Shown piece after piece: positions 23,090 to 32,686 of a DNA stretch of 64,000 bases. Position 1 is the stretch's first letter. Every line of letters starts with the position of its first letter. The notes under the pieces are model-generated. The model was given only the letters and a program-made list of their open reading frames with translations, was not told where the DNA came from and ran no database searches. Made by a program: the position numbers and the translations under genes. Source of the DNA: Anaerolineae bacterium (lineage in GTDB: Bacteria > Chloroflexota > Anaerolineae > Aggregatilineales > J027); contig JAIOHL010000124.1 of NCBI GenBank assembly GCA_019913005.1, forward strand, positions 219,107 through 283,106, in the 5' to 3' direction.

Positions 23090-23485
23090 TCACAATCCGC
23101 CACCCGGCACACAAACCACTCGTAATCCAACACTACTATGCAACTCCCAAGCCTCGACCATATAACGAGGTTTGACTATAAATTTTGAATCGTCTTCAAG
23201 GTGAATCTCCAATACTCCCTCCTTGCTAAATTGAGCAAGTTTGATAGCGTGATTTAGGGTTGTCAAAATAGGGCAAAGTGAAGGAGGATCGGCAATAGTC
23301 AAAATTCGTTCTTGACCGCCTGCTTCAAATAGAAACTCGCCCTCAAAGCGGAAAGTTAGAGTAAAATCTTCGAAAACTTCAATTTCAAGGAACGTAAAAT
23401 CAATGATAAACCTTGAGATTGCCATACCTCGGATTGGTATTTCCCAATATGAGGCATGTTCCACAAGTTGTAGTTTTTTGCCCAT
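23090..23485 (-). CDS. hypothetical protein, immunity-like
   Basis: A 131-residue acidic beta-rich protein without transmembrane segments. Its layout, with DPPSLCPILTTL in the middle and a C-terminal VEAWELHSSVGLRVVCVPGGGL, recalls small immunity-type domains such as DUF6188. That resemblance is from memory of patterns and is weak. An AGGAT site precedes the ATG. No toxin gene is visible next to it. Confidence 0.6.
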   Translation of the reverse strand: MGKKLQLVEHASYWEIPIRGMAISRFIIDFTFLEIEVFEDFTLTFRFEGEFLFEAGGQERILTIADPPSLCPILTTLNHAIKLAQFSKEGVLEIHLEDDSKFIVKPRYMVEAWELHSSVGLRVVCVPGGGL

Positions 23486-23512
23486 TTATCCTGCTTCTAA
23501 CGACTTGAAATA

Positions 23513-23542
23513 ATGTAGCAGAGCCATCCGACCCTGCTACAT
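23513..23542 (-). terminator. hairpin terminator after the macroglobulin gene
   Basis: ATGTAGCAG pairs perfectly with CTGCTACAT across 12 bases. On the minus strand it lies 39 bp past the macroglobulin stop, with only a weak T-rich tail (TATTTC). Confidence 0.6.
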
Positions 23543-23580
23543 AGTGTACTGCTTATTTAGTTGGATTACCGATGTGATTT

Positions 23581-26500
23581 TTATTCGTTGGGGTCAGCCG
23601 CCTCAATCGTAAACAGTAGCCCTGCGCCACGCCCATATACCTCCGGGAAGTAGAATTCAAAGCCCGTCGGCGGGATAACGTTATATTCGCCCGCCAAGCC
23701 CATCCGCAGGGTGTAGCTGTAGGTATACGTCCCCGGCGGTAGATAGGTGGCATACATCACAACCTTTTCATCGCGGAACTCGGTCTGTGAGAACCACCAC
23801 CAACCCCACCCACGACTCAAGGGGTCGTCCCGTTCCAGTTCTGGCCCATCCGACAAAATACTGGTGGTCAGCAAATTCTGGTCAACCGCGTCCGAGCCAG
23901 CCGGAATGGGGTCTTCGATCACCACGTAATGCAAATTACGCGGCGCGATGATGGTCAATTCGACCACGATTTCTTCACCCACCTGTGCGCTAGTAATCGG
24001 CGTCTTATCCGGGTCATTGGCACGATAGTAGCGGCGTTCGATGATGATGCCGCGTGAGGCAGGTTCGACAGATGGCACATCCAAGAATGTGCGAAGTTGA
24101 GCGGTGTAATACAGATTGCCCGGCCCTTCATCTTTGATGAGTGTCAGGCGGTTGGCTTCATCGGTCAATAATTCCGCGACGGCTACCGATAACACCTCAT
24201 GTTCTTTGGCATTTTCGGGGGAGGCCACATTATCGGGAATTTCCAACAGGCCATCATTCAGGCGGACATTGAACGTGTAATCGGGGTTGAGTTCACCCGT
24301 CGTCACCATCCAATTCGTTAAGGACATGACGGCCCATGCGGTTTCTTGAGTAGTCTCCCACGCATCGGCTTTACGGGCGACCATCATCCAGCGCACCGCC
24401 CCCGGCAGCAAATCGTTGGAGGGGTTGTGCATGACCATCGCCATCAAAATCAGCGCGGTAGTGCGAGTATTGGTTGTCCAGTTGTAATAATCGGGACGAT
24501 CTTCCCAATGCGTACCCGTTGCGCTGAGGGTGGCAGCATTGGCAAAGTCACTCATCAGGGTTTCGATGCGCGGGTCGGTGGGGTCAAGCGTCATCATGGA
24601 CATGGCAAGGAAGGCTTTGGCGTCGAGATTTAGCCGTTCGCGTAAATCATAGACACGGGAGATACGCGAGGCATTGGCTTCACCCGCTCGTGTAAAGGCA
24701 TAGAGGATGAAGGCTCGGCGATTTAACTGCCAATTTGGGGCGCTCTGGGCCATGACATCTTGATCAGTGAGCAACAGATAATCGCGCAGGAAATTCTTGG
24801 CGCGATTGATGACGGTCTCATCTACCGTGAAGCCGCTGTTTTGGGCCTCGACCAATGCGATCAAGGCATAGGCCGTCGTCAGCGGATTGGAATCATCACG
24901 CGGGAACCAACCCCATCCCCCATCGTATTTTTGATCGGCATAGAGGCGCTGGAGGCCATAGTTGACCTGTACCTCCAAATTCGCTTCCAATTCCGGATTG
25001 GATTGGTTAAGCGATACCAATGCCCGCATCATCATGACGTTGGGCAGGAATTTGCTGATAGTCTGTTCGATGCACTGATAGGGATAGTTGCGTAGATAAT
25101 CCAAGCCATCCAGCATCGGCCCAGCCAATGAGCGGTCTAGGCGGATGTCGAGTTGACCTTGCTCGGTATCAATGCGATCCGGTAGCGCAATCACTTCGGT
25201 AAAGCTGAGGGCCTCCGGGCCTTCGAGTGTACCCGCTGTGCCTACATTTTCTGGCACGACATATTTGTAAACGGGCAGAAGACGGTCATCGCCTTGACCA
25301 ACAGGCGGTTTGCTGGCATCACTCAGGCTACCATCAGTGGTGCGGGCAGCGAAGGTCACATCTACATTGCTGACATCTAAGGCCTGCACGGGCCAATCCA
25401 CCCGTACCCGTCCACCCGCCGGAATCGTCACTGTAGTGGAGAGGGGCGTATCTTCCAAAACATTGAAACCCGTCCCCTGCATCAACACTTCGACTTCTTG
25501 ATCTTGCTGGGTGTTGTTGTTGACAATCATGCCGAGGGTCAATTTATCACCCACAACCATGAAACGTGGTGTGATGGGTCGGACGAGCAGCGGTTTGGTG
25601 CTGATAAAATCCTCCAAGACCTGCCCCACCAACATCGGGCCGTTTTCGCCAGACGTGACCCCGCGTGCATCAATGCGCCATGTGGTCAGATTATCGGGCA
25701 GGATTACTTCGATTTGGGCCTCACCATTGGCATCAGTTACTACCGTAGGATTCCAGAGGGGAGTATCCACAAATTCTTGGCGGACTTCAAAAATCCCGGC
25801 GTCATCACCACCGCCACCACCGCCTTTAATAGTATCAATGATTTCTTGGGTCAATTGATCCACCGAGACAGTCAGCGAAGTCGAAGTGCGGGTGCTAAGG
25901 CCCTGTTCGCCATAGAAATACTGCATCAGCGGGCCGGAATTGGGCGAGGCAATGCTCAAAACCGCCAAATCGGTCACACCGACCCCGACTTCCGCGCTAA
26001 CCGGGTTGCCCTGCCAGTCGGTGGTCTTGACATTGAGGGTTACGGTATCCCCCGGCCCAGCCGTCGCGCCCTCGGGTAGATCGGGCGTGACTTGGACATT
26101 CATAGCAAGGCGTTCGGTTTCGACACCGAGTTGAATTAATCCGGCACGGAATTGGGTATAGGGCGTGTTTTCATCAAGGCCCTTGACCACAATGACCGAG
26201 ACATAGATATTCGGCGCGAAATTTTCGGTGATGGGCAGGCGGTAGACATAGGAATTGGTGTCCATGTGGACAACTTCGGTTTGCAAAATATCCCCGCGCT
26301 CAACGGTTACAAGGGCGACGGATTCACCCTGAAATGGGCTGGCGATCAGAATTTCCGCAACTTCATCCACCTCGTAATTGTCTTTGTCGGAAATCAGGTC
26401 AATGCGATTGCTGTTTTGCTGACGCCATGGCACATAATCTGACCCCGCCACCCACATATAGGCGCTGCTATTGACACGGTTGCCGTCAGCATCATTCGTC

Positions 26501-29500
26501 ACAGCGTAAATCTTAAACACACCGCCATTCGGGGGCACAAACGTGATATGGGCCAAACCATCCGCATCGGTGGTAACGCTGCCACTGTCGGCTTCGATTT
26601 CTTCTACCTCATATGTCCACACGGTTTGTCCGCGAGAGTCTTTTTCTTGCACACTCGACCAGCGACGCTCGACAATCCGATAATCTACGACCTGCCCCGC
26701 GACGGGTTCGCTGTCCCAATCCACCGTCAAGACTTGGAAGCCAGTTTCATCCCCCGCCGTAGCGACATACTCATCCGAGGCTAGGCCCACATAGACGCGG
26801 CCCTGATGAACGATAATCTGGGTGCGCCCGGCAACCGCTTGATCGCTCTCATCCGTAGTGACCGCCTCAAGGGTATAGACTTGGCTTTGAGTTTTCTCTC
26901 CCAAATCGGCGGGTAGTTCGATCATAAAACGGCCTTGATCGTCGGTTGTGCCTTCGCCGTCAGCAATTCGTTCTTTCTCTTGACTGTAATACTCACGTGC
27001 GCCTTCATCAAAGCTGTAGTCAATAAACTGCCAGCTACCCGGTCCGTCATACGGGAAATAGTAATTTTCACCCACGACAGCCCATGTGATTTTCGCATTA
27101 GAGACAGGTGCACCGAAGAAATAGCGGCCTTCGACCTCGACCTGAATCGTCTCGCCCTGTGCCACTTCGCTGGCGGCAGGCGTCACGAGTGTTTGGAATT
27201 CGGGGGCGCGATATTCCGCCACACTAAAGCCGATGCTGAAATTGCTGTTATAACTAAAGCGCGGGTCTTCGGGGTCAAATTCAACGGCAATGCGATAGTA
27301 GCCGAGACCAGCACCCTCATCCAAATCGAATTGACCGGAAAACGTGCCAAATTCAGTCAGGCGGGCTTCGGTCTCATAGATAATCTGCGATTGATTGTCG
27401 TAGACTTTGATGGGCACACTCCCAATGCCATCGGGTAGGGTATAGGTTACATCGTCGCGGTCACGGATAATTCCCCGGAAATAGACGGGCTGGCCGGGGC
27501 GGTAAAGTGGACGATCTGTGTTCAGATAGATACTCATCTGGCTGGGTTGATAGTTCCCATTTAAGCCAAACGACCATGGCTCCACCCCGCTCGAAAAATC
27601 ACTGATGACATAACCAAAATGCTCCGGTGTATCAATCACCGAGTAGATCGTTTGATAGAGGTCTTGTAGGCGTGGGATGTTGATTTGAGCGATCCCATCA
27701 GCGTTGGAAGTTGCCATACCAATTTCTTCAAAGGCATTGGTGGCCGGATTAACATAATAGAAGGTTACTGGAACTCCCACAATCGGTTGTCCACTGCTCA
27801 TATCCGTAACCCACGCCATCGCCTGTTTGGGGGTAAATTTCATGGTGATGTTGGCTGTAGCAACCACCAAAATGTGACGACTGGGGTCATAGTCCAATAC
27901 ACGGGTCTGCGGGGACTCTACCCGCAAATAGTAGACTCCCGGTGGCAAGGGCGGTAATTGATCGGCATTCGTTCCATCAGGGTTATGAATCGGGGAAGGT
28001 GTCGTGACGGGTTCGATAAAGTAGACGCTGGTATTGCCTTCGGCCATCCAGCCTGTTACCCCATCGGCGGGATTTAGGATTTGCCACCACAAATAGTTGT
28101 CGGCGCAAATCGGGCCACCCTCAATAACCACCTCGGTTCCCGGTGCATACTCGGTTACAACCGTGCCGCCCAGATTGGGTTCGGAGCGTACCCGCAGCGG
28201 TGTGGGGTCATCTTCGCTTACCCGTGCCAGATAACCAATATTGAGGCGGGTGGGGGGAGCGCCCACACAAACGATATTTTCGATGCCACTTGCCCCTTCC
28301 AATGACAGCAGGGCTAGATCATAACGCCGCTGATTCAATTGCGACTCAACCGGGAACTGCCACGAGCGCAGGAGATAGGTAGGATCAGGCGTATAGTCTT
28401 GTCGCCGTTCCCACCCATTTGGCCCTGTGAGCATGGCTAGAGCCGGCACATCAATCCCATAAAGCTGCATCTCCAACTGCTCGATATTGCGGTGGGTGAT
28501 AAACAGCCGCGTTTGGGGCAGATAGGCATTATAGAGACCGACAAAACCGGGGGTATTCAGTGTCAATTCTGGTGAATAGGGTGCGGTACGATATTGAATG
28601 ACGGTGGTTTCGTTGATGACATTGCCATAGGGGTCGGCAATGCCGGGGGCAATGGTCACGGTATAGTCGGTGCTAGGCTCGGTATCAAAATACAAGGCAT
28701 AGCTGTTGTCATAGGTGTAATAGTAGGTTTCGTATTCGCGCCATGGCTCCGGCTCAATCGTGAATTTGCCTTCCAGCGTGTCTTGATCAATCGGGGCACT
28801 GAAATAGATTCGCATCCCGCCATAAGGGTCTGACCCTTCGGCACCATTTTCGGGATAGGTGCGGACAATGGAGGGGTAAGGCACGGTGATAAAACTGACC
28901 AAATAATCTTCAGGGATGGACGCGCCGCTTTCACTGCGAATAATCGTGGAATCTACGATTACGTCGTAAAGGGTATCCAATTGAAGCAGACCACCAGTGG
29001 TCGTTACCGTGACAGAACGATAATCGTCGCTCCATTCATATTCCAGCGTAGGGACCTGTGGGCCTTCGATACGAATCCCATTTTGGGTGGCGGGATCCAT
29101 TGGTTGAGTAAACGTCACCACATATTCAGGCTCAAGCGGCATTAATGGCAAGTCTTGATTACGATTCGCGCCGTAACTGGAAGTCGAGTTACGGGGTGAC
29201 ACGGACTGAACTTCGGGAACTTGGGTGGTGAAATCCCAAATATACGGCTCGTTTAAAATCGCCCCATTGACATCTTCTAAACCCGCATTCACCGTTACAG
29301 TATAGGTGGTGCCACCGCTTAGAGGTGGATCGGGGCGGAAGATATAAATGGAGGTATTGAGCCATTCGCCTTTGCCGTCCGCCGCTGGTTCGAGGGTAAT
29401 GGGGCTGGGCAAGTTTGCTTGGTCGGCAATGCTAACCAACGGCACAATGGGTCGGCTAAAAATAATCGTGATGGCAGCATCTACTTCAATTTCGGTGGAA

Positions 29501-29931
29501 TTCGGCGCAGGCAGCACATCGGCAATTTCAATATAACCGACAGTCGTTAATTTCAGTTCGTAGGGTTCATCCATTGCCCGCTGGTCTGCCCCCACTGCGA
29601 ACAGGCTAAAGGTATATTCGGTGTCACGGGCATAGCCGCTGGCAGGGGGAGTAAACGTGAGGGTTCGGCCATTTTCATCCCACGTAAATGTCCCACCTTC
29701 TAAAGTGGGTTCGACTGAAAACGCATTCTCAGGGGCTTCTGTGTTCATCACCCGATCAAAGGTGAAGGTGACGGGACTATCGAGCAACAATTCTTCGCCG
29801 GGGAGTGGGTTGGTATCAATTACTTTTGGCGCAGAAATGTTGCTGCTGCCTTCCTGCCCCACCACAATAGGTACAGCGATGAGGAGCAGGCTCGCTAGGA
29901 GTAGCATCAAAAACCATCGGCTTTTTTTCAT
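23581..29931 (-). CDS. secreted bacterial alpha-2-macroglobulin with CIEQ thioester
   Basis: A giant protein of 2116 residues. A signal peptide (MKKSRWFLMLLLASLLLIAV) lacks a lipobox. Four Ig-like repeats of the SbsA/Big_5 type fill about residues 34-455, a bacterial SH3-like domain about 565-635, and an MG2-type domain starts near 800 (NTDRPLYRPGQPVYFRG). The bait and A2M regions reach about 1430. The CIEQ thioester lies near residue 1619, followed by the helical thioester domain. Such proteins trap proteases through the thioester, protecting the envelope. The usual partner, the penicillin-binding protein PbpC, is not next to it. GAGGGG before the ATG at 29931 rules out the longer start in the track. 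Confidence 0.95.
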   Translation of the reverse strand: MKKSRWFLMLLLASLLLIAVPIVVGQEGSSNISAPKVIDTNPLPGEELLLDSPVTFTFDRVMNTEAPENAFSVEPTLEGGTFTWDENGRTLTFTPPASGYARDTEYTFSLFAVGADQRAMDEPYELKLTTVGYIEIADVLPAPNSTEIEVDAAITIIFSRPIVPLVSIADQANLPSPITLEPAADGKGEWLNTSIYIFRPDPPLSGGTTYTVTVNAGLEDVNGAILNEPYIWDFTTQVPEVQSVSPRNSTSSYGANRNQDLPLMPLEPEYVVTFTQPMDPATQNGIRIEGPQVPTLEYEWSDDYRSVTVTTTGGLLQLDTLYDVIVDSTIIRSESGASIPEDYLVSFITVPYPSIVRTYPENGAEGSDPYGGMRIYFSAPIDQDTLEGKFTIEPEPWREYETYYYTYDNSYALYFDTEPSTDYTVTIAPGIADPYGNVINETTVIQYRTAPYSPELTLNTPGFVGLYNAYLPQTRLFITHRNIEQLEMQLYGIDVPALAMLTGPNGWERRQDYTPDPTYLLRSWQFPVESQLNQRRYDLALLSLEGASGIENIVCVGAPPTRLNIGYLARVSEDDPTPLRVRSEPNLGGTVVTEYAPGTEVVIEGGPICADNYLWWQILNPADGVTGWMAEGNTSVYFIEPVTTPSPIHNPDGTNADQLPPLPPGVYYLRVESPQTRVLDYDPSRHILVVATANITMKFTPKQAMAWVTDMSSGQPIVGVPVTFYYVNPATNAFEEIGMATSNADGIAQINIPRLQDLYQTIYSVIDTPEHFGYVISDFSSGVEPWSFGLNGNYQPSQMSIYLNTDRPLYRPGQPVYFRGIIRDRDDVTYTLPDGIGSVPIKVYDNQSQIIYETEARLTEFGTFSGQFDLDEGAGLGYYRIAVEFDPEDPRFSYNSNFSIGFSVAEYRAPEFQTLVTPAASEVAQGETIQVEVEGRYFFGAPVSNAKITWAVVGENYYFPYDGPGSWQFIDYSFDEGAREYYSQEKERIADGEGTTDDQGRFMIELPADLGEKTQSQVYTLEAVTTDESDQAVAGRTQIIVHQGRVYVGLASDEYVATAGDETGFQVLTVDWDSEPVAGQVVDYRIVERRWSSVQEKDSRGQTVWTYEVEEIEADSGSVTTDADGLAHITFVPPNGGVFKIYAVTNDADGNRVNSSAYMWVAGSDYVPWRQQNSNRIDLISDKDNYEVDEVAEILIASPFQGESVALVTVERGDILQTEVVHMDTNSYVYRLPITENFAPNIYVSVIVVKGLDENTPYTQFRAGLIQLGVETERLAMNVQVTPDLPEGATAGPGDTVTLNVKTTDWQGNPVSAEVGVGVTDLAVLSIASPNSGPLMQYFYGEQGLSTRTSTSLTVSVDQLTQEIIDTIKGGGGGGDDAGIFEVRQEFVDTPLWNPTVVTDANGEAQIEVILPDNLTTWRIDARGVTSGENGPMLVGQVLEDFISTKPLLVRPITPRFMVVGDKLTLGMIVNNNTQQDQEVEVLMQGTGFNVLEDTPLSTTVTIPAGGRVRVDWPVQALDVSNVDVTFAARTTDGSLSDASKPPVGQGDDRLLPVYKYVVPENVGTAGTLEGPEALSFTEVIALPDRIDTEQGQLDIRLDRSLAGPMLDGLDYLRNYPYQCIEQTISKFLPNVMMMRALVSLNQSNPELEANLEVQVNYGLQRLYADQKYDGGWGWFPRDDSNPLTTAYALIALVEAQNSGFTVDETVINRAKNFLRDYLLLTDQDVMAQSAPNWQLNRRAFILYAFTRAGEANASRISRVYDLRERLNLDAKAFLAMSMMTLDPTDPRIETLMSDFANAATLSATGTHWEDRPDYYNWTTNTRTTALILMAMVMHNPSNDLLPGAVRWMMVARKADAWETTQETAWAVMSLTNWMVTTGELNPDYTFNVRLNDGLLEIPDNVASPENAKEHEVLSVAVAELLTDEANRLTLIKDEGPGNLYYTAQLRTFLDVPSVEPASRGIIIERRYYRANDPDKTPITSAQVGEEIVVELTIIAPRNLHYVVIEDPIPAGSDAVDQNLLTTSILSDGPELERDDPLSRGWGWWWFSQTEFRDEKVVMYATYLPPGTYTYSYTLRMGLAGEYNVIPPTGFEFYFPEVYGRGAGLLFTIEAADPNE

Positions 29932-30077
29932 GAAACTTTTCCCCTCAGGAAAGTAGCAAACGAAAAAGTAGAAAACGAGTACAGGTAACAATGTAGTCAA
30001 TAATAAACAGGTGAATACAGAACACAATAGAGAGCAACAGAATTAAATGAGACCTCTATATTAGTTTATAGCACACT

Positions 30078-30959
30078 TTGAGGGTGCGAAAATTCAACGT
30101 GGCGGGTACGCTTGTCCTGCTGTTTACTAGACGGAATAGATTCGTGGCTAAATATACCCTTTCGACTTTCACTCAAAATCCAATCGCCCGCCGAATCAGC
30201 CGCCAATCACACTGGCCTTCCCCACGCCTCAGCTTTTGGCTGGCTTTTGGACTGGGCCTGCTGACACTGGGGGTGAGTGTATGGGCCTTATTGCATATAC
30301 CGGAAACCTATCTGGAATGGCTGCTGATCGGTGGGTGGGGTGCCGTATTAGCTGGCCCAGTGCTGATTGCCCCCATTACCGCGCTGTTGACACGACGCGA
30401 TTTAAATAGTGACCAATATCAACTGTTGTATCTCACCTCGCTTTCAGACGAAACGCTGGCCGCTGGGTATATTTGGGGGGCACTCACCCGGTTGCGCTTG
30501 CTGATGGCCCTTGGGGTAGGGTTCATGCCGATGGTCACGATTGGAACCGTTTATTTGGGAATACGTTATGAAGCGGCGATTGAAGCGATGAGCGGTTTTT
30601 ATCGGCCCAGACCGGAACAAATCATCGCCCCAACCACCCTCGAAATCACATGGTTAGCCATCATCAGCATGATCTTCGTCTTTTTGACACTGAGTTTTAG
30701 CTTCTCATCAGCCGCAGTCGGTGTGGTCACGGCTCTACACTGGAAAAACGCAATCTTGGCAAGTGCATTGGCGATTGGTTGGTCGGTTCTTAGCCTAGCA
30801 GTCGTGGCAGGTGGTTTTAACTTGCTTGTCCTGCTGTCTTTCGGTAATCCTTACTTGCTCGGCTTCTGCCAAATCATCTTTCTATTGATCTGTATCTACG
30901 GCCTATGGATGCCAATGCTGGCGAATACCCTTAAATATGTGCGTCGTCCTCCCTACTGA
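30078..30959 (+). CDS. polytopic membrane protein, unknown function
   Basis: A 293-residue protein with about six hydrophobic segments after a basic N-terminus. The segment TRRDLNSDQYQLLYLTSLSDETLAAGYIWGALTRLR recalls cytoplasmic loops of ABC-2-type permease subunits, but no ATPase gene is present and the family is not certain. The start is unclear: the track uses a TTG at 30078, and a GTG at 30144 is another option. The 3' end overlaps the converging glycosyltransferase gene by seven bases. Confidence 0.65.
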   Translation: MRVRKFNVAGTLVLLFTRRNRFVAKYTLSTFTQNPIARRISRQSHWPSPRLSFWLAFGLGLLTLGVSVWALLHIPETYLEWLLIGGWGAVLAGPVLIAPITALLTRRDLNSDQYQLLYLTSLSDETLAAGYIWGALTRLRLLMALGVGFMPMVTIGTVYLGIRYEAAIEAMSGFYRPRPEQIIAPTTLEITWLAIISMIFVFLTLSFSFSSAAVGVVTALHWKNAILASALAIGWSVLSLAVVAGGFNLLVLLSFGNPYLLGFCQIIFLLICIYGLWMPMLANTLKYVRRPPY

Positions 30960-32488
30960 GATTCACATTTATTTTGCCATGTGCCTCGATAAATTTTCAC
31001 TGGACGGTCAACCCGCTCGCGTTGATAGCTAGTGATGAATTCCCATTGCACCCCATAGATGTTCAATACGGAATCGGGATAACCACTGTATGCAAAGAGA
31101 GCATCCCCACAATCTGGCATTTCGGCATTGAGGTGCTTCGTTAAATCGCTCATGATTAGATTACGGTCAAGGCATGTTAACTCTTGGTGCGTATACAGAT
31201 ATAACATGGGGCAGAGTGACCAACTCACATAAATTCGTTCAGGCTTTGGGGATAGTTCATCAAGCGCAGTGCCCGCCTGATGGATCGCATTATCCGCTGA
31301 GATATAACCACTCAAATACTCAATCCAACTAGTTTTAGTCAATGGCAACGCCAGTGGGTCGTTGGTCGTATCGCGGGCAAAAGGATAGGCAAAGCTGGCA
31401 ATCCAAAATAGGGATAACCCAGCCACAACCGTTCGAGTGATGGGGGTCAGCACTCGGCTGTCCCATAGACCAACCAGCATATGGGCGACAATCAAAACGA
31501 ATGGGGCAGATAGGGGCATAAAATAGCGCGAAGTGATGATGGTCGCCGCGTGTAGGGTTGGCAATGACATCGCCAATAGCCACCCGATGAGATAGAGACC
31601 ATGCCGCATTTGCTGTGCATTCCCCCGCCCCACACCCAACCAATAACCTGCTGCCAATAATCCGATGAGCATCAATTCACGGGTTACAAACTCACTCACA
31701 ATCGGCAAGACCGCCCAGAAATATTCGGAGATGCTATGTTCATCGGCATTGGTGGTTTTGACGTTATGTGTATCCACAATTTGAAAAGGGGGGTCATCAT
31801 CCCGATGGAGGTAAGCCGGAATGAGAATCGGTGACCACAATGCAAGGGCGATCCCAACCGCCAGAGCGAGGGGTAATGTATAGGCCTTGAGCCAAGCGAT
31901 ACACTGACGAAAGAAATTGCCTTTGCCCCATTGCCAATAGAGTAATGAGGCCGCAATTGGCATCCCCGGAACAAGACCCATCGTCAGTTTTGCCATCGTC
32001 ACAGCGGCCATCAGAATCCCAACGATGACCGCTTGTTTCCAAGTGGGGTGTTTGGCAAAAACCAATCCGCGCCAGACCACCAGAGTAGCGACTGTGGCGG
32101 CAAAAGGGTCAGACATTGCCATCCGTTCTAAGAAATAGGCAAATGGGAAAATGGCATAAAAACCCAACGCTACAAGACCTGTCCTATAATTCACCAGCCA
32201 ACGACCCAACAAAAAAATGACCGATCCGGTAAACAGTGAAAAGAGGGCCATCGAAAGACGAGTGGGTGCTAAGGCTTGGGTGGAGGGCGCTTCAAAAAGG
32301 CCCAGCCAATAATAGAGCAGTAGTTTACCTTCGGAGATGCGTCCCGGATTGACGCTAAAATCCCAAATGAATGCGCCGCGTGAGATATGAAATCCCTCAT
32401 CAAGATAGGCTTCAAGGCTCAAAATATGATGAGAACGGATGAAAAAGTGCAGTAGTAGAAACACAATTACTGGCAATAGACGACGCAT
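30953..32488 (-). CDS. GT-C glycosyltransferase (GT39/ArnT-like)
   Basis: A membrane glycosyltransferase of 511 residues with about ten transmembrane segments. The acidic pair in the first external loop (YLDEGFH, Asp30-Glu31) is the catalytic-site signature of GT-C enzymes that use polyprenyl-phosphate sugars, as in PMT, ArnT and related families. The C-terminal 130 residues form an external domain. Acceptor and sugar are unknown; GDP-mannose from the manC product could feed a lipid donor, but this is only inference. Confidence 0.85.
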   Translation of the reverse strand: MRRLLPVIVFLLLHFFIRSHHILSLEAYLDEGFHISRGAFIWDFSVNPGRISEGKLLLYYWLGLFEAPSTQALAPTRLSMALFSLFTGSVIFLLGRWLVNYRTGLVALGFYAIFPFAYFLERMAMSDPFAATVATLVVWRGLVFAKHPTWKQAVIVGILMAAVTMAKLTMGLVPGMPIAASLLYWQWGKGNFFRQCIAWLKAYTLPLALAVGIALALWSPILIPAYLHRDDDPPFQIVDTHNVKTTNADEHSISEYFWAVLPIVSEFVTRELMLIGLLAAGYWLGVGRGNAQQMRHGLYLIGWLLAMSLPTLHAATIITSRYFMPLSAPFVLIVAHMLVGLWDSRVLTPITRTVVAGLSLFWIASFAYPFARDTTNDPLALPLTKTSWIEYLSGYISADNAIHQAGTALDELSPKPERIYVSWSLCPMLYLYTHQELTCLDRNLIMSDLTKHLNAEMPDCGDALFAYSGYPDSVLNIYGVQWEFITSYQRERVDRPVKIYRGTWQNKCESQ

Positions 32489-32610
32489 GAATTAGAATTC
32501 CTTGATGGGATGGCAAGTCAAGAATTATCAAGCCGAGAATTATACTGGCTTTGCGGGGTATTTAGCATAGGTCAGACTATACATTGCCTCTAATCCCAAA
32601 TGCACCGTTT

Positions 32611-32619
32611 TGTTATAAT
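32611..32619 (+). promoter_or_regulatory. extended -10 element upstream of ftsW
   Basis: TGT followed by TATAAT, about 68 bp before the ftsW start. No good -35 is seen. It is the best candidate promoter for the ftsW-ftsZ cluster. Confidence 0.55.
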
Positions 32620-32686
32620 GGGATTGGCATATCAGGCACAAATTCAGCATAATGGATGCAATGGTTGTCAGTAAGGAATTGGGTGC

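Noticed and set aside
25498-26079. 193-codon plus-strand ORF inside the macroglobulin gene
   Set aside because: It is a shadow frame of a clearly coding 6.3-kb gene, with no start signals.
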